Made by a program: the position numbers and the translations under genes. The notes under the pieces were generated by a model. The model had not been told where the DNA came from and ran no database searches. It saw only the letters and a program-made list of their open reading frames with translations. Of a DNA stretch of 64,000 bases, positions 30,729 to 39,881 are shown piece by piece. The first letter of the stretch is position 1. The number at the start of each line of letters is the position of its first letter. The stretch is from an uncultured Phycisphaerales bacterium. GTDB taxonomy: Bacteria; Planctomycetota; Phycisphaerae; Phycisphaerales; SM1A02. The DNA is taken from assembly GCA_949373145.1 (NCBI GenBank), contig CASICI010000020.1, positions 1 to 64,000 of the forward strand. The letters run 5' to 3'.

Positions 30729-31483
30729 TCGCTGATCATTCTCATCTTTGACGTGGGTGTGAAGGCGGTCTTCGGCAGGGTCGAGTTGAACTCGATGTCG
30801 GACATGCGCACCGAGAAGGAACCGTGTGCACCGGTACCGGAGACTTTCGTGGGCCAGACGATGTCCGAGATGACGCGATGACCGCTCAGAAGAAGACGGT
30901 AGGTCGGTACTCCATCACTCATGATGAGGACCTCCCGCACGGTGCGCGTGGACCTGTCGATGCGATAGACGAGTTCCATTCCCGAGACATCACCATCGAT
31001 CGTGACTTCGAGGATGTCGGTGTTCCGATCATCGATCGACACCACCTGATCGGGATCGATCGCACCGGTGGCACGACGCCACATCGCAGCGAAACGATCG
31101 GCATCAAGGGCATCGAGATCCGCGTCCGAGCCCGCACGCTCCTCGACTTTCGAAGACAGGTGGATCCAGGAGCGACCGCCCGAAACGAGCAGATCGAACA
31201 CGCGTTCTGAAAACTTCCATCCAGCCATCCGCAGCTGATCGGGATCTCGGGAATAGAGGACGCCATCGAGGACGATGGTCTCGCCATCGGGACTGCCGAG
31301 CTGGATGATGCAGTCCGAGGCGAGAGTGTGGACCTCGGCATGTCTGCGGGCGATCGTCTCCAGGGCCGCATCGGATCCGGCCCACTCGTAGCCGGGAATC
31401 GCTGGCATGCACCCGGTGAGGATGAAGACGGCGGCCAGACCGAGGCCGCGAAGAATGTTCTCTTGCCTGAAGCGGTTCGACAT
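30725..31483 (-). CDS. Outer-membrane lipoprotein, LolA-like
   Basis: Lipobox ILTGC; LASDCIIQLGSPDGETIVLDGVLYSRDPDQLRMAGWKFSERVFDLLVSGGRSWIHL. Confidence 0.65.
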   Translation of the reverse strand: MSNRFRQENILRGLGLAAVFILTGCMPAIPGYEWAGSDAALETIARRHAEVHTLASDCIIQLGSPDGETIVLDGVLYSRDPDQLRMAGWKFSERVFDLLVSGGRSWIHLSSKVEERAGSDADLDALDADRFAAMWRRATGAIDPDQVVSIDDRNTDILEVTIDGDVSGMELVYRIDRSTRTVREVLIMSDGVPTYRLLLSGHRVISDIVWPTKVSGTGAHGSFSVRMSDIEFNSTLPKTAFTPTSKMRMISE

Positions 31484-32964
31484 CAGAACTCGCTCTCCGA
31501 TCGGATGATCTTGCCGAGAGGCGTGCGAGGAAGTTCGGTTCGGAATTCATACCGTCGGGGGATCTTGTAGGCGGAGAGTCGGGACCGAAGGTGTGCCTTG
31601 AGTTCGCCGATCGCCGGAAGAGAGGCGCCCGACTCGGCCACCAGCACCGCACGGAGTCGTTTCAGCGTGCCGCGCACGTTGCACGGAATCACCACGCACT
31701 CTCGTATTCCATCGCATTCAAGGATCGCCGCCTCGACTTCGAGCGGATTGACCTTCGCCCCCGCGATGTCGATCTGATGCTTGATCCGTCCCGTGATCTC
31801 GATGGCTCCGGAGGCATCCTTCACACCGAGGTCACCGGTGAGAAAATGGCCGGCGACCATGTCTCTCATCTCCTGACCGACGTATCGCGACAGCATCGTG
31901 GAGGACTTGATGGCGACCTGACCTTCGCAGCCGTCCGCGAGCGGTCGAGCAGGATCCGGGTCTTCGATGTCGAGGATCAGCGTCCGGACACCCGCCAGGG
32001 GGTGGCCCACGGATCGGGTGGAAAGCTCATCCGAATCGGGGTCGTTGAACAGCACGGATCCCACTTCAGTGGACCCGTAGAGCTGGCCAAGCCTGATTCC
32101 GAACTGATCGAAGAATCGTTTCGAGACGATGTCGGGAAGCGTGGAACCCGCGGAATAGGCCAGCCGAAGGGAATGCGTGTAGTTCGACGGTGCTTCTTCG
32201 ATCATGCGCTCGTACGCGAAGGGAAAACCCGGAAAGACCGTGGCAGCCGAATCACGGAGCAAGGCATGGATGGGAGAGGCATCGATGCCATCGACCGTCA
32301 CGACTTCGCAACCGGCATGCAGCGGTGCGAGAACGCAATGTTCGATGCCATAGGAATGACACATGGGCACCAGAGCCAGCACGGAATCATCCGGAGTGAG
32401 TCGCAATGCCGCGCAGAGGTTTTCACTGACTTGATCGATCGATTCCATGTCGCGGAAGACGACCTTGGGCATGCCGGTGGTGCCCGAGGTGCGAAGCAAC
32501 AGTGCGGGACGACCATGAACTTCTCCGAGTCTCCCTACCGGTCCGGCCTGGAGGTCGACGGCATTCATCTGGAGGATCGCAGGATGATCGAGGGTGCGGA
32601 CGTCGTCCTGGTGCTGAATGAACAAGGCGGCCGAGACGGTCTCGGCGAGTTGTCCCAGCTCATGCACGGTCGAGGCCGTCGAGACCGGAAGGACGTTCAG
32701 CCCCGCCTTGAAGGCGGCAAGCAGGACGATGGGGAAGTCGGTGCCGTTTCCGAGGCACAGAAGAATGGTGCTGCCGGGTGGAACCATCTCCTGCAGAACG
32801 ACCGCCGCGTGTTCGGATCTACGCTCGAGCTCGAAATACGTCGTGAGCTCTTCAGAGCCTGTCTCGTGGCAGATGTACCTCAAAGCGGTGTTGTCGGGAA
32901 TCGATTTCGCATGAGTCGCGATTCCGTCGAGCCACTTCATTCGGTCACCGGTCAAGAGACTCAT
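31483..32964 (-). CDS. AMP-dependent acyl/aryl-acid ligase
   Basis: ALLLRTSGTTGMPKVVF, LGQLYGSTEVGSVLF, HFLTGDLGVKDASGAIEITGRIKHQIDIAGAKVNPLEVE, RTPLGKIIRSE. Confidence 0.93.
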   Translation of the reverse strand: MSLLTGDRMKWLDGIATHAKSIPDNTALRYICHETGSEELTTYFELERRSEHAAVVLQEMVPPGSTILLCLGNGTDFPIVLLAAFKAGLNVLPVSTASTVHELGQLAETVSAALFIQHQDDVRTLDHPAILQMNAVDLQAGPVGRLGEVHGRPALLLRTSGTTGMPKVVFRDMESIDQVSENLCAALRLTPDDSVLALVPMCHSYGIEHCVLAPLHAGCEVVTVDGIDASPIHALLRDSAATVFPGFPFAYERMIEEAPSNYTHSLRLAYSAGSTLPDIVSKRFFDQFGIRLGQLYGSTEVGSVLFNDPDSDELSTRSVGHPLAGVRTLILDIEDPDPARPLADGCEGQVAIKSSTMLSRYVGQEMRDMVAGHFLTGDLGVKDASGAIEITGRIKHQIDIAGAKVNPLEVEAAILECDGIRECVVIPCNVRGTLKRLRAVLVAESGASLPAIGELKAHLRSRLSAYKIPRRYEFRTELPRTPLGKIIRSESEF

Positions 32965-34355
32965 TCAGCCAACTTCATCTCTTTCTCGCCCAAGTCGCTC
33001 TTACGAGTCCGGGCGGGGGATTCGGTCGAGCCGCTCTCCAGCCAGAACTTCTCGAGCGACGGCGTCACGTTGACGTACCGTTGCAGCCAACAGAAGAAGA
33101 TGAAGAGATTGAATCGCCAGGTCACGCCGAAACGCGGCTTGGGGAAGACATTGCCACGCAGGACTTCCAGAACCGCACCGTGAAGCGAAAGTGGTCCCTT
33201 GCCGAAGAGGAAGAGTTCCCGAAACTGATGGCGGTAGAACATCCGGACGAGTTTGAACATCGGTGAAGAACTGGTGCTTGCTCGGCGTATGAACCCACGG
33301 CGCACGCGTGACGCCTTCGAACCCTGCTTGATGATCGCTGCCACGGATTTGGCGGCATCCTCACCACTGCGCATGCCGAGACAGACACCAGTGGAGAACA
33401 CCGGATCGATGAACGTCGCGGCATCACCGCACAGGAAATACCCTGAGCCCGCATAAGGCTTGCACTGGTAGGAGAAATCAGCCTCCACGTGATTCGTGCC
33501 CGCCGGCAGCTCATGGGGCTCGCAGGCGACGGCATTCGAGCACATCTCCGCCATCACGGGACAACGCTTGATCGCCCATTCGAGAAAACGTGCGGCAGGA
33601 ACGTTGACGCGTTTCGCGAAGGTGTGGTCAGCAACGACTCCGATGCTGGTTCGTCGTTCATCGATGGGAATCAGCCAGAACCACGCGTCCTCGCACATGA
33701 CGATGCGTGCGAATCCGCCCTTGTCTCCCTCGTTCCTCTGCACCCCGGTGAAGTGTGCGAAATACCCGACGTTGCTCAACTCCGGAAACTTCACCTTGCT
33801 CCCGAGGTGACGAGCCACGACAGTCGCACCACCGGTGGCGTCGATCAGGAATCGTGCCTTCTTGACTCCGCTGGTCGAGACGATTTCAACATCATCGTCC
33901 TCGAGTCGAGTGATCCCGGTGACCTTCTCAGACTGCAGAACGTCGACACCGGCATCGCGTGCCGCATCGAGGAGCATCGCATCAAAGGGCGCACGTTCGA
34001 TGTTGAAGGACTTGGAGTTTCGGTTGACCAGCCCATTCTGGAACCAGAAATCAGCCGGCTCCTGCTGGCCGTGACCGAGCATGAAGGAACCACCGAGCTT
34101 CTCGACGTGAGGAAGCTCGAGAAAGGCCTGCTCGAGACCCATGTCCTTCAGTTGAAGATAGGTTTCGGGAAGAAAGGACTCACCGATACGAAAGCGGGGA
34201 AACTCCGACTTCTCAAGCAACAACACCTTGAGGTCACGACGGGCCATCTCGAATGCAGCGGTGGCTCCGGTGGGTCCCCCACCGAGGACGATCGCGTCGT
34301 ATTTCATGGTTTCACAAGTCATCGGGGTACGGGAACCTCTCAAAGAAGGAATCAC
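32961..34355 (-). CDS. Flavin-dependent halogenase-like FAD oxidoreductase
   Basis: VLGGGPTGATAAFEMARRDLKVLLLEKSEFPRFRIGESFLPET; DAWFWLIPID (WxWxIP); GYFLCGDAATFIDPVFSTGVCLGM. Confidence 0.85.
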   Translation of the reverse strand: MIPSLRGSRTPMTCETMKYDAIVLGGGPTGATAAFEMARRDLKVLLLEKSEFPRFRIGESFLPETYLQLKDMGLEQAFLELPHVEKLGGSFMLGHGQQEPADFWFQNGLVNRNSKSFNIERAPFDAMLLDAARDAGVDVLQSEKVTGITRLEDDDVEIVSTSGVKKARFLIDATGGATVVARHLGSKVKFPELSNVGYFAHFTGVQRNEGDKGGFARIVMCEDAWFWLIPIDERRTSIGVVADHTFAKRVNVPAARFLEWAIKRCPVMAEMCSNAVACEPHELPAGTNHVEADFSYQCKPYAGSGYFLCGDAATFIDPVFSTGVCLGMRSGEDAAKSVAAIIKQGSKASRVRRGFIRRASTSSSPMFKLVRMFYRHQFRELFLFGKGPLSLHGAVLEVLRGNVFPKPRFGVTWRFNLFIFFCWLQRYVNVTPSLEKFWLESGSTESPARTRKSDLGEKEMKLAE

Positions 34356-35284
34356 TCGGAAACGACTGCCAGGCCTTCGATCTCGACGAGAAGTTCATCT
34401 CGACAGATGGGGGCATGGATCCACTCCACCGCGACGTCGGAGCGAAAGTTCCGGCGCACCGCGGATTCGATCTCGGATCGATCGAAGGCGTGCTTGTAAT
34501 AGACACGGATGTCAGAATAGGCATGCAATGACGTCGGCGTGGCACCCGGACCGGACACACGGGATGCCTCCAGAATCGATGCCATGTTGTCGAGGGTCTC
34601 GTCGAGCTGCCTCGAAATGTCCTGCTGATATCGACTGTCCTCGCCGCGAACGCTTGCCGTGCCACCGACCATGACCTGACAGGTTCCGTCGTCACGAACC
34701 GGGAGACTCGTGGCTCGAGCGAAACAGGGCGGCTTCGGACCGTATCGTTTCGAGTATCGATAGGACGCATGCTGCCGAGGGTTTTCCACCGGACGACCTG
34801 ATGACGGTGCGGTGAGACAATGAAAGATGTACTCACCACCGGAATGACCCGTGCAGGTCGCGGTCACCACATGTTTCCGGAACCCCTCGGGCGAGCCGTA
34901 CCACCGGCAATAGACCTCGTATCGGGCCTGATTGAACAGGTGATACCGACTCATGACGTCACCCAGCGGATCAAGAATACCGGGGACGTAATTCCACATT
35001 CTGATCGGGCAGGGACATCTGAGATCGTCCAGGTGGACCTTCAGAGTTTCATAGACACCGTCGACGGCGCTGACGAACGCATCCGCGGAAAGCAGAGAAG
35101 CGTCGGGAACCACCATGGAGACGAGCGCGAATCGACCGGAATCCACGGACCGAAAGACCACGTTGTCCGAAAGCATCGTCCAAGGCTCGGTGTCGTACTC
35201 GACGAATCGTCCGACCCAGCTCGGCGCATCGATCAAGTCGACGGGCACGTCCAACTGCCGATGATCGTGTTCAAGCTCAGTCAT
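34352..35284 (-). CDS. Chorismatase (FkbO/Hyg5/XanB2-like)
   Basis: IRMWNYVPGILDPLGDVMSRYHLFNQARYEVYCRW; ATCTGHSGGEYIFHCL; GRPVENPRQHASYRYSKRYGPKPPCFARAT; WIHAPICRDELLVEIEG. Confidence 0.82.
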   Translation of the reverse strand: MTELEHDHRQLDVPVDLIDAPSWVGRFVEYDTEPWTMLSDNVVFRSVDSGRFALVSMVVPDASLLSADAFVSAVDGVYETLKVHLDDLRCPCPIRMWNYVPGILDPLGDVMSRYHLFNQARYEVYCRWYGSPEGFRKHVVTATCTGHSGGEYIFHCLTAPSSGRPVENPRQHASYRYSKRYGPKPPCFARATSLPVRDDGTCQVMVGGTASVRGEDSRYQQDISRQLDETLDNMASILEASRVSGPGATPTSLHAYSDIRVYYKHAFDRSEIESAVRRNFRSDVAVEWIHAPICRDELLVEIEGLAVVSE

Positions 35285-37496
35285 GGGTCACCATTTCAAG
35301 AATCAATCCGCTCACGGAACCGTGCATGTCACTGGCGATGACCGCGAAATCCTCGGTTCCAGTCCGTGTCGACATCGGCATGTCACCGCCCGAAACCACA
35401 CCAGCCAGCAAGGCGGCGGAGAGTGAGGCCAGAGGTGTCACGCAATGTGATTCTACGTCATCCTCGGCTCGCTCCCGGTCGATCGGCCGCCCACACCCCG
35501 CGCTGAGCGCCAGAGAAGGGATGATTCGCTCCGGAAGGTCGATCTGTCGACCGATGAGCTCGATCTGGTGATCCGAGGAGGCGTCGTTCGAATCGTAGCC
35601 GAAGGCGGAGGCACCCACGCGAGCCAGCACCCCGGCCCCACGCTCACGAGCGGAGTCCTCGGACTCGAGCACGAACATGATGCCACCGGCACCGGAGACG
35701 ATCCCGCGCTCGGTGTGACCGTAGAGTCTTTCAGCGGTGGGACTGAGTTCGTCCGCGCCGCCGACGATCGCACGATCCCATTCACCATTCCTGATTCGCA
35801 GCGCGGCCAGCGAGATGGCGTCGAGTCCCGAGGTTCGGGAACCGATGATCGTCTGCGCGGACCCCTGAAGACCGAGCATCAGACTGAGATGCGCGGTGCC
35901 GACGTTGGGGACACCCTCGGCGAACATCACCGGGTTGGCGGCCGCGATGCCTTCTTCGACGACCTGCGTGTAATACTTCTCGGCGTACTCCGATGATCCA
36001 TGCGAGGATCCCAACACCGAACCACAGGTCTGCGAGAAGGACTGAACGTCTTCGATTCCCGCGGAACGCATCGCGTTGGTCGTGGCAGCCAGCACAAGCT
36101 TCGAGAACATGCTCATTCTTCGAATCCTGCGCGAATCGATGTGGGGATGGAGCTCCGAGTCCGAGATCGCACCTCCGACCGGCGGCACATGGTGTTCCAG
36201 GTGATGCAGATACGCCTCATTGCCGACCGCACCCGGCAGGACCACGCCCACACCTGTGACCACGACGTCTCTCGAAGTCTTCGGTTCGGCCACCGTCTCC
36301 CGCGGAACGGCGGATCCATCGGACTCGGGTGCGCTGAGCAGGACGCAGCTGTTGGCGCCTCCGAAACCGAGTGACACACTCAAGGTGTGTTCGATCTTCG
36401 ATTCGAAGAGCGGTCCGCAATTGATGGCGACGTCGTCGAACTCGAGCTCCTCGCGGTCGAGATGCAGGGTCCGGGGAACACATCCATCCCGCATGGCCAT
36501 CGCGGTCAGGATCAGTTCGGCCGCTCCGGCGCCACCGAGGGTGTGACCCAGATAGCTCTTGAAAGCGACCAGAGGCGTCTGCCCGAGATGTCGATCGAAA
36601 ACCGATTTCAAAGCGGCGTATTCGGAGGCGTCGTTGTTCGGGGTCGCGGTGGCATGCGCCGAGATGAGGCCGATGTCGTCCTGAACGAGACCGGACGTCT
36701 CGAAGGCGGCGCGAATCGCACGTGCGGCGCCGTCTCCTTCGGGATGCGGTTGAGTCAGGTGAAATGAATCCGACGTCTCACCGAAACCGGAGACACGTGC
36801 GAGAACGTCGGCTCCGCGATTGCGAGCGTCCTCCGGACGTTCGATGGCAAGCAAGGCGTAGCTCTCACCAAGCTGAAGGCCGTCTCGATCCGAACTGAAC
36901 GGCTTGGGGCGACTGCCTGAGATCAGGCGGAGAGAATTGAATCCTGAATAGGCGTACTCGCTGATGGGGTCGTATCCCCCGACCAGCACGAGGTCCAGCA
37001 TGCCGGCCTCGAGAAGTGAGACGCCGAGGCAGATGCTTGCCAGCCCGGAACTGCAGGCCGAAGACGTCGTCATCGCCAGGCCCGACCAGCCATAGGGCTC
37101 GAGCAGACGATCCATGGTGCTCCCCGCGAGGAACCCGTGAATGTCCGAGGGCTTTTTCGAACGGAGATATCTTCCACCACTTCTCATGCCGGAGAGCGTG
37201 GTGCCGAGAATGATTCCGTGACGAACATCGGAGACATAGGGAGATCCCATGCCGATCTCGGCAAGCACCTCTTCCATGGCCGTCCGAAGGCGGATCACCT
37301 CACGCGGGATGCCGGAGTCATCCTCGGAGTCGCGTTCGGCTTCCCCACCGATGGGTGCGGGGTCGAAGCCTTGCTCGAGTGCGGAAAGGTCACGGATGCC
37401 CGAACGACCCTCGAGAACGGATTCCCAGCATTCCTGACGAGTGCGGCCGATTGACGAGACCAGTCCTGCACCAGTGATGACGGCCTGAAAACTCAA
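35277..37496 (-). CDS. Fused beta-ketoacyl-ACP synthase plus chain-length-factor-like second KS domain
   Basis: 739 aa. N-half has TTSSACSSGLASI, HATATPNND and KSYLGHTLGGAGAAE; C-half restarts at DVVVTGVGVVLPG with TIIGSRTSGLDAI in place of the active-Cys motif. Confidence 0.92.
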   Translation of the reverse strand: MSFQAVITGAGLVSSIGRTRQECWESVLEGRSGIRDLSALEQGFDPAPIGGEAERDSEDDSGIPREVIRLRTAMEEVLAEIGMGSPYVSDVRHGIILGTTLSGMRSGGRYLRSKKPSDIHGFLAGSTMDRLLEPYGWSGLAMTTSSACSSGLASICLGVSLLEAGMLDLVLVGGYDPISEYAYSGFNSLRLISGSRPKPFSSDRDGLQLGESYALLAIERPEDARNRGADVLARVSGFGETSDSFHLTQPHPEGDGAARAIRAAFETSGLVQDDIGLISAHATATPNNDASEYAALKSVFDRHLGQTPLVAFKSYLGHTLGGAGAAELILTAMAMRDGCVPRTLHLDREELEFDDVAINCGPLFESKIEHTLSVSLGFGGANSCVLLSAPESDGSAVPRETVAEPKTSRDVVVTGVGVVLPGAVGNEAYLHHLEHHVPPVGGAISDSELHPHIDSRRIRRMSMFSKLVLAATTNAMRSAGIEDVQSFSQTCGSVLGSSHGSSEYAEKYYTQVVEEGIAAANPVMFAEGVPNVGTAHLSLMLGLQGSAQTIIGSRTSGLDAISLAALRIRNGEWDRAIVGGADELSPTAERLYGHTERGIVSGAGGIMFVLESEDSARERGAGVLARVGASAFGYDSNDASSDHQIELIGRQIDLPERIIPSLALSAGCGRPIDRERAEDDVESHCVTPLASLSAALLAGVVSGGDMPMSTRTGTEDFAVIASDMHGSVSGLILEMVTHD

Positions 37497-38428
37497 AGTG
37501 AACGACTCCGCTGATCAACCGGCTGTATCAATGCACTGTGAGCGGCAAGCCATTGATCGGGGTGCTTGCTCACGACTTCTTCAATGCTACCAGACAACGC
37601 ATGCAGAGCCGCCTCGTCGAAGGGACGTTTCTCGGGTGAAACGATGATGGGCGTGCCGATTTCTATTCGAACTCGAGGAGGCGCGGAATACAGACAGAAG
37701 ATCGGAAGAATCGCGGCGCCGGAAGCGGCGGCCAACTTGACCGGCCCGAGAGGAATTTCAAGCTGGCCACCACAAAAGGGGACGAGTCGACCGCTTTGCC
37801 CGGGCATCACGCGATCGCCCTGGATCACGACCACGGCGTTCCTGGCAAGCGCATCTCGAAGCTGGAACCAGAGACCAAGCCCCTGCGAAGCATCGTTTTC
37901 AACGACACCGACACGTCGACGGAAGTTCGAACGAAGTCGTTCGAACGGTTCCTGATCATTGGGCATGTAGACGACGTGAACCTCGGATTCGTGATCCATG
38001 ATCTCAGCCAGGCCGACCTCGTAGGAACCCATGTGCGCCGTGACCACGATGAGTCCTTGACCATGCCCGCGAGCCTGGTCGTAGTGCTCGGTGCCTGAAA
38101 CGGAATCGATGAGCCCGAGGTAGTCCTCCCGGCTCCACCCCTGCATCCGATTGAAATCCTGAAGAAACTGGAAATGTCGAGTGATCACACGTCGGGAGAA
38201 GGACGCTCTCTCGAAAGGCGTGGACTCCGGACCAAGCAGGTAGGCGGCATTCGCGACGAGGTTGCGACGGAGGTATCGCGAGAAGACGAAGGACACCCAG
38301 ACCAGGAATGGCTTGATGAGCTTGATCAGAAACGGGATGCGCCTGCCGAAGAAGAACAGGCCGTGTTGAACGAAGATGTCGGCCAGCCGCTTGCGTACTC
38401 CGGTGGCGGGACCGTTTGGTTCCGTCAC
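37493..38428 (-). CDS. LpxL/HtrB-like lysophospholipid acyltransferase
   Basis: VVTAHMGSYEVGLAEI (HX4E), VVVIQGDRVMPGQSGRLVPFCGGQLEIPLGPVKLAAASGAAILPIF. Confidence 0.88.
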   Translation of the reverse strand: MTEPNGPATGVRKRLADIFVQHGLFFFGRRIPFLIKLIKPFLVWVSFVFSRYLRRNLVANAAYLLGPESTPFERASFSRRVITRHFQFLQDFNRMQGWSREDYLGLIDSVSGTEHYDQARGHGQGLIVVTAHMGSYEVGLAEIMDHESEVHVVYMPNDQEPFERLRSNFRRRVGVVENDASQGLGLWFQLRDALARNAVVVIQGDRVMPGQSGRLVPFCGGQLEIPLGPVKLAAASGAAILPIFCLYSAPPRVRIEIGTPIIVSPEKRPFDEAALHALSGSIEEVVSKHPDQWLAAHSALIQPVDQRSRSL

Positions 38429-39225
38429 GGACCGTCCTCTTGACCGGAGGCGGATGAACTTCCCTCGTCGCCGAGCGGGTGGACCACTCGAACACCCTTG
38501 GGAGGGATGATCTCCAGTTCACCGGCCGCGATGGGCACGTTCGTTCGAACGTCCTCAAAGAACATCTCGGTCTTCTCGTCATCCGCATTGAACATGACGA
38601 CCTCACGGACGATGCCGGTGTCCACCTGGACGCCGAGTCGGATCGATTTCAGATGCTTTTTCAGCTCTTCGGTGCGAGGCGTCAGTTGAAGCAGCGTGAG
38701 GCCTCCTGCCGAGATCCGAAGATCGGACTCGATCCTGAAGAAGCGTTTGATTCGTGCAAGTCGAAAGACCGGCGAGCCGGCCAGTTGGCTCAGCTGGTCG
38801 CCGAGAGCGTAGATCTCGAGAACCGAAAGATCGGGATAGTAGATCCGAACGTCGTCCTTCGATGCCACCAGAATCGACGCCTCCGGGGTCCTGGTATCCC
38901 AGCGAACGCGATCTCGGGACATGCGGACATTGCCGCTCGAGACGAGAGGACGACGCAGAATGTCGGAGTGCTTGACCTGACGGAATGACGCATGGAGCGT
39001 CTTGATCGTGCTTGATTTCGAGTCGATTTCAGACAACGCCCGGGACAGACCGGCGTCGTCCTGTCGTCCGGAAGAACACAGAATCAACGTAGAAAGGACG
39101 AGTGAGAGAAGTCCAGTCAAGAAGCCTCTATTCGGAGTCCTCGGTCGCGGAGAGAGCGAGGCTGCCGCGCGCCACTCGGACCGAGTCGTTGAATGCACAG
39201 ACATCGAAGAGGTGCAGAGGGCCAA
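38425..39225 (-). CDS. Outer-membrane lipoprotein carrier LolA-like protein
   Basis: IKTLHASFRQVKHSDILRRPLVSSGNVRMSRDRVRWDTRTPEASILVASKDDVRIYYPDLSVLEIYAL; N-terminal start uncertain (overlaps the dehydratase gene). Confidence 0.82.
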   Translation of the reverse strand: MALCTSSMSVHSTTRSEWRAAASLSPRPRTPNRGFLTGLLSLVLSTLILCSSGRQDDAGLSRALSEIDSKSSTIKTLHASFRQVKHSDILRRPLVSSGNVRMSRDRVRWDTRTPEASILVASKDDVRIYYPDLSVLEIYALGDQLSQLAGSPVFRLARIKRFFRIESDLRISAGGLTLLQLTPRTEELKKHLKSIRLGVQVDTGIVREVVMFNADDEKTEMFFEDVRTNVPIAAGELEIIPPKGVRVVHPLGDEGSSSASGQEDGP

Positions 39226-39559
39226 GAGAGCGCGTCAGCGTGGAGGTGAGATGCAGGCCGGCAGGCGGCCGGACCTGGCTCTCGAAACGAACGTCGAACT
39301 GAGCCAGCGATGCCTGGCGGACCGCACCCGCGGGATCGGAAAAGACGACCAGGCCGGACAGTTGCGCCAGGGATTCCGCGATCAGCACTCCGGGAACGAT
39401 CGGTCTTCCGGGAAAATGCCCGCGAAAGAAGTCCTCGTCGCCCAGAACATCCCAGCGGGCTTCGGCACGAACGCCGAGCTCGACCTCGAGGACCTCGGTC
39501 AGAAACAGGAACGGTGGCTTGTGGGGGAGCTGCTCGATCAACTGGTCAGCTCGCAACAC
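39128..39559 (-). CDS. FabZ-like 3-hydroxyacyl-ACP dehydratase
   Basis: LPHKPPFLFLTEVLEVE..FFRGHFPGRPIVPGVLIAESLAQLSG. Confidence 0.92.
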   Translation of the reverse strand: MLRADQLIEQLPHKPPFLFLTEVLEVELGVRAEARWDVLGDEDFFRGHFPGRPIVPGVLIAESLAQLSGLVVFSDPAGAVRQASLAQFDVRFESQVRPPAGLHLTSTLTRSLGPLHLFDVCAFNDSVRVARGSLALSATEDSE

Positions 39560-39815
39560 AGTCGTCTATGAACGCCGCAAGAGTGGAGAGATCCTGAAAG
39601 ACGTCTTTTCCGATCTTCTCATTCGCGATCTTGATGCCGAACTCTTTTTCCACACTGGAGATGATCAGAAGGACGTCCAGTGAATCGAGGTCGTGATCCC
39701 CACCGATCAGCGCCTCGTCATCCGCCAGAACCACATCGGGATCGAGCTTCAGCTCATCCTTGAGGAGCGACTTCATTCTGTGGATGGTGGTGGTATTTTC
39801 GGTTGTTTCTGACAT
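39546..39815 (-). CDS. Acyl carrier protein
   Basis: 89 aa acidic; LIGGDHDLDSLDVLLIISSVEKEFGIKI (phosphopantetheine Ser in DSL). Confidence 0.92.
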   Translation of the reverse strand: MSETTENTTTIHRMKSLLKDELKLDPDVVLADDEALIGGDHDLDSLDVLLIISSVEKEFGIKIANEKIGKDVFQDLSTLAAFIDDCVAS

Positions 39816-39822
39816 GACCTAA

Positions 39823-39841
39823 AATGGTACACAGTGCCATT
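39823..39841. promoter_or_regulatory. Imperfect dyad in the divergent ACP/methyltransferase intergenic region
   Basis: AATGGTAC-ACA-GTGCCATT, 7 of 8 arm positions complementary. Confidence 0.4.
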
Positions 39842-39881
39842 CATCGATGCCAGAAAGAACACCTGAACCCGGAAGTGATGA

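Noticed and set aside
31591-33183. 530-aa plus-strand ORF
   Set aside because: Antisense to the AMP-ligase and halogenase genes, no recognisable domain, low-complexity charged composition.
33489-34499. 336-aa plus-strand ORF
   Set aside because: Antisense to the halogenase-like gene with clear FAD motifs.
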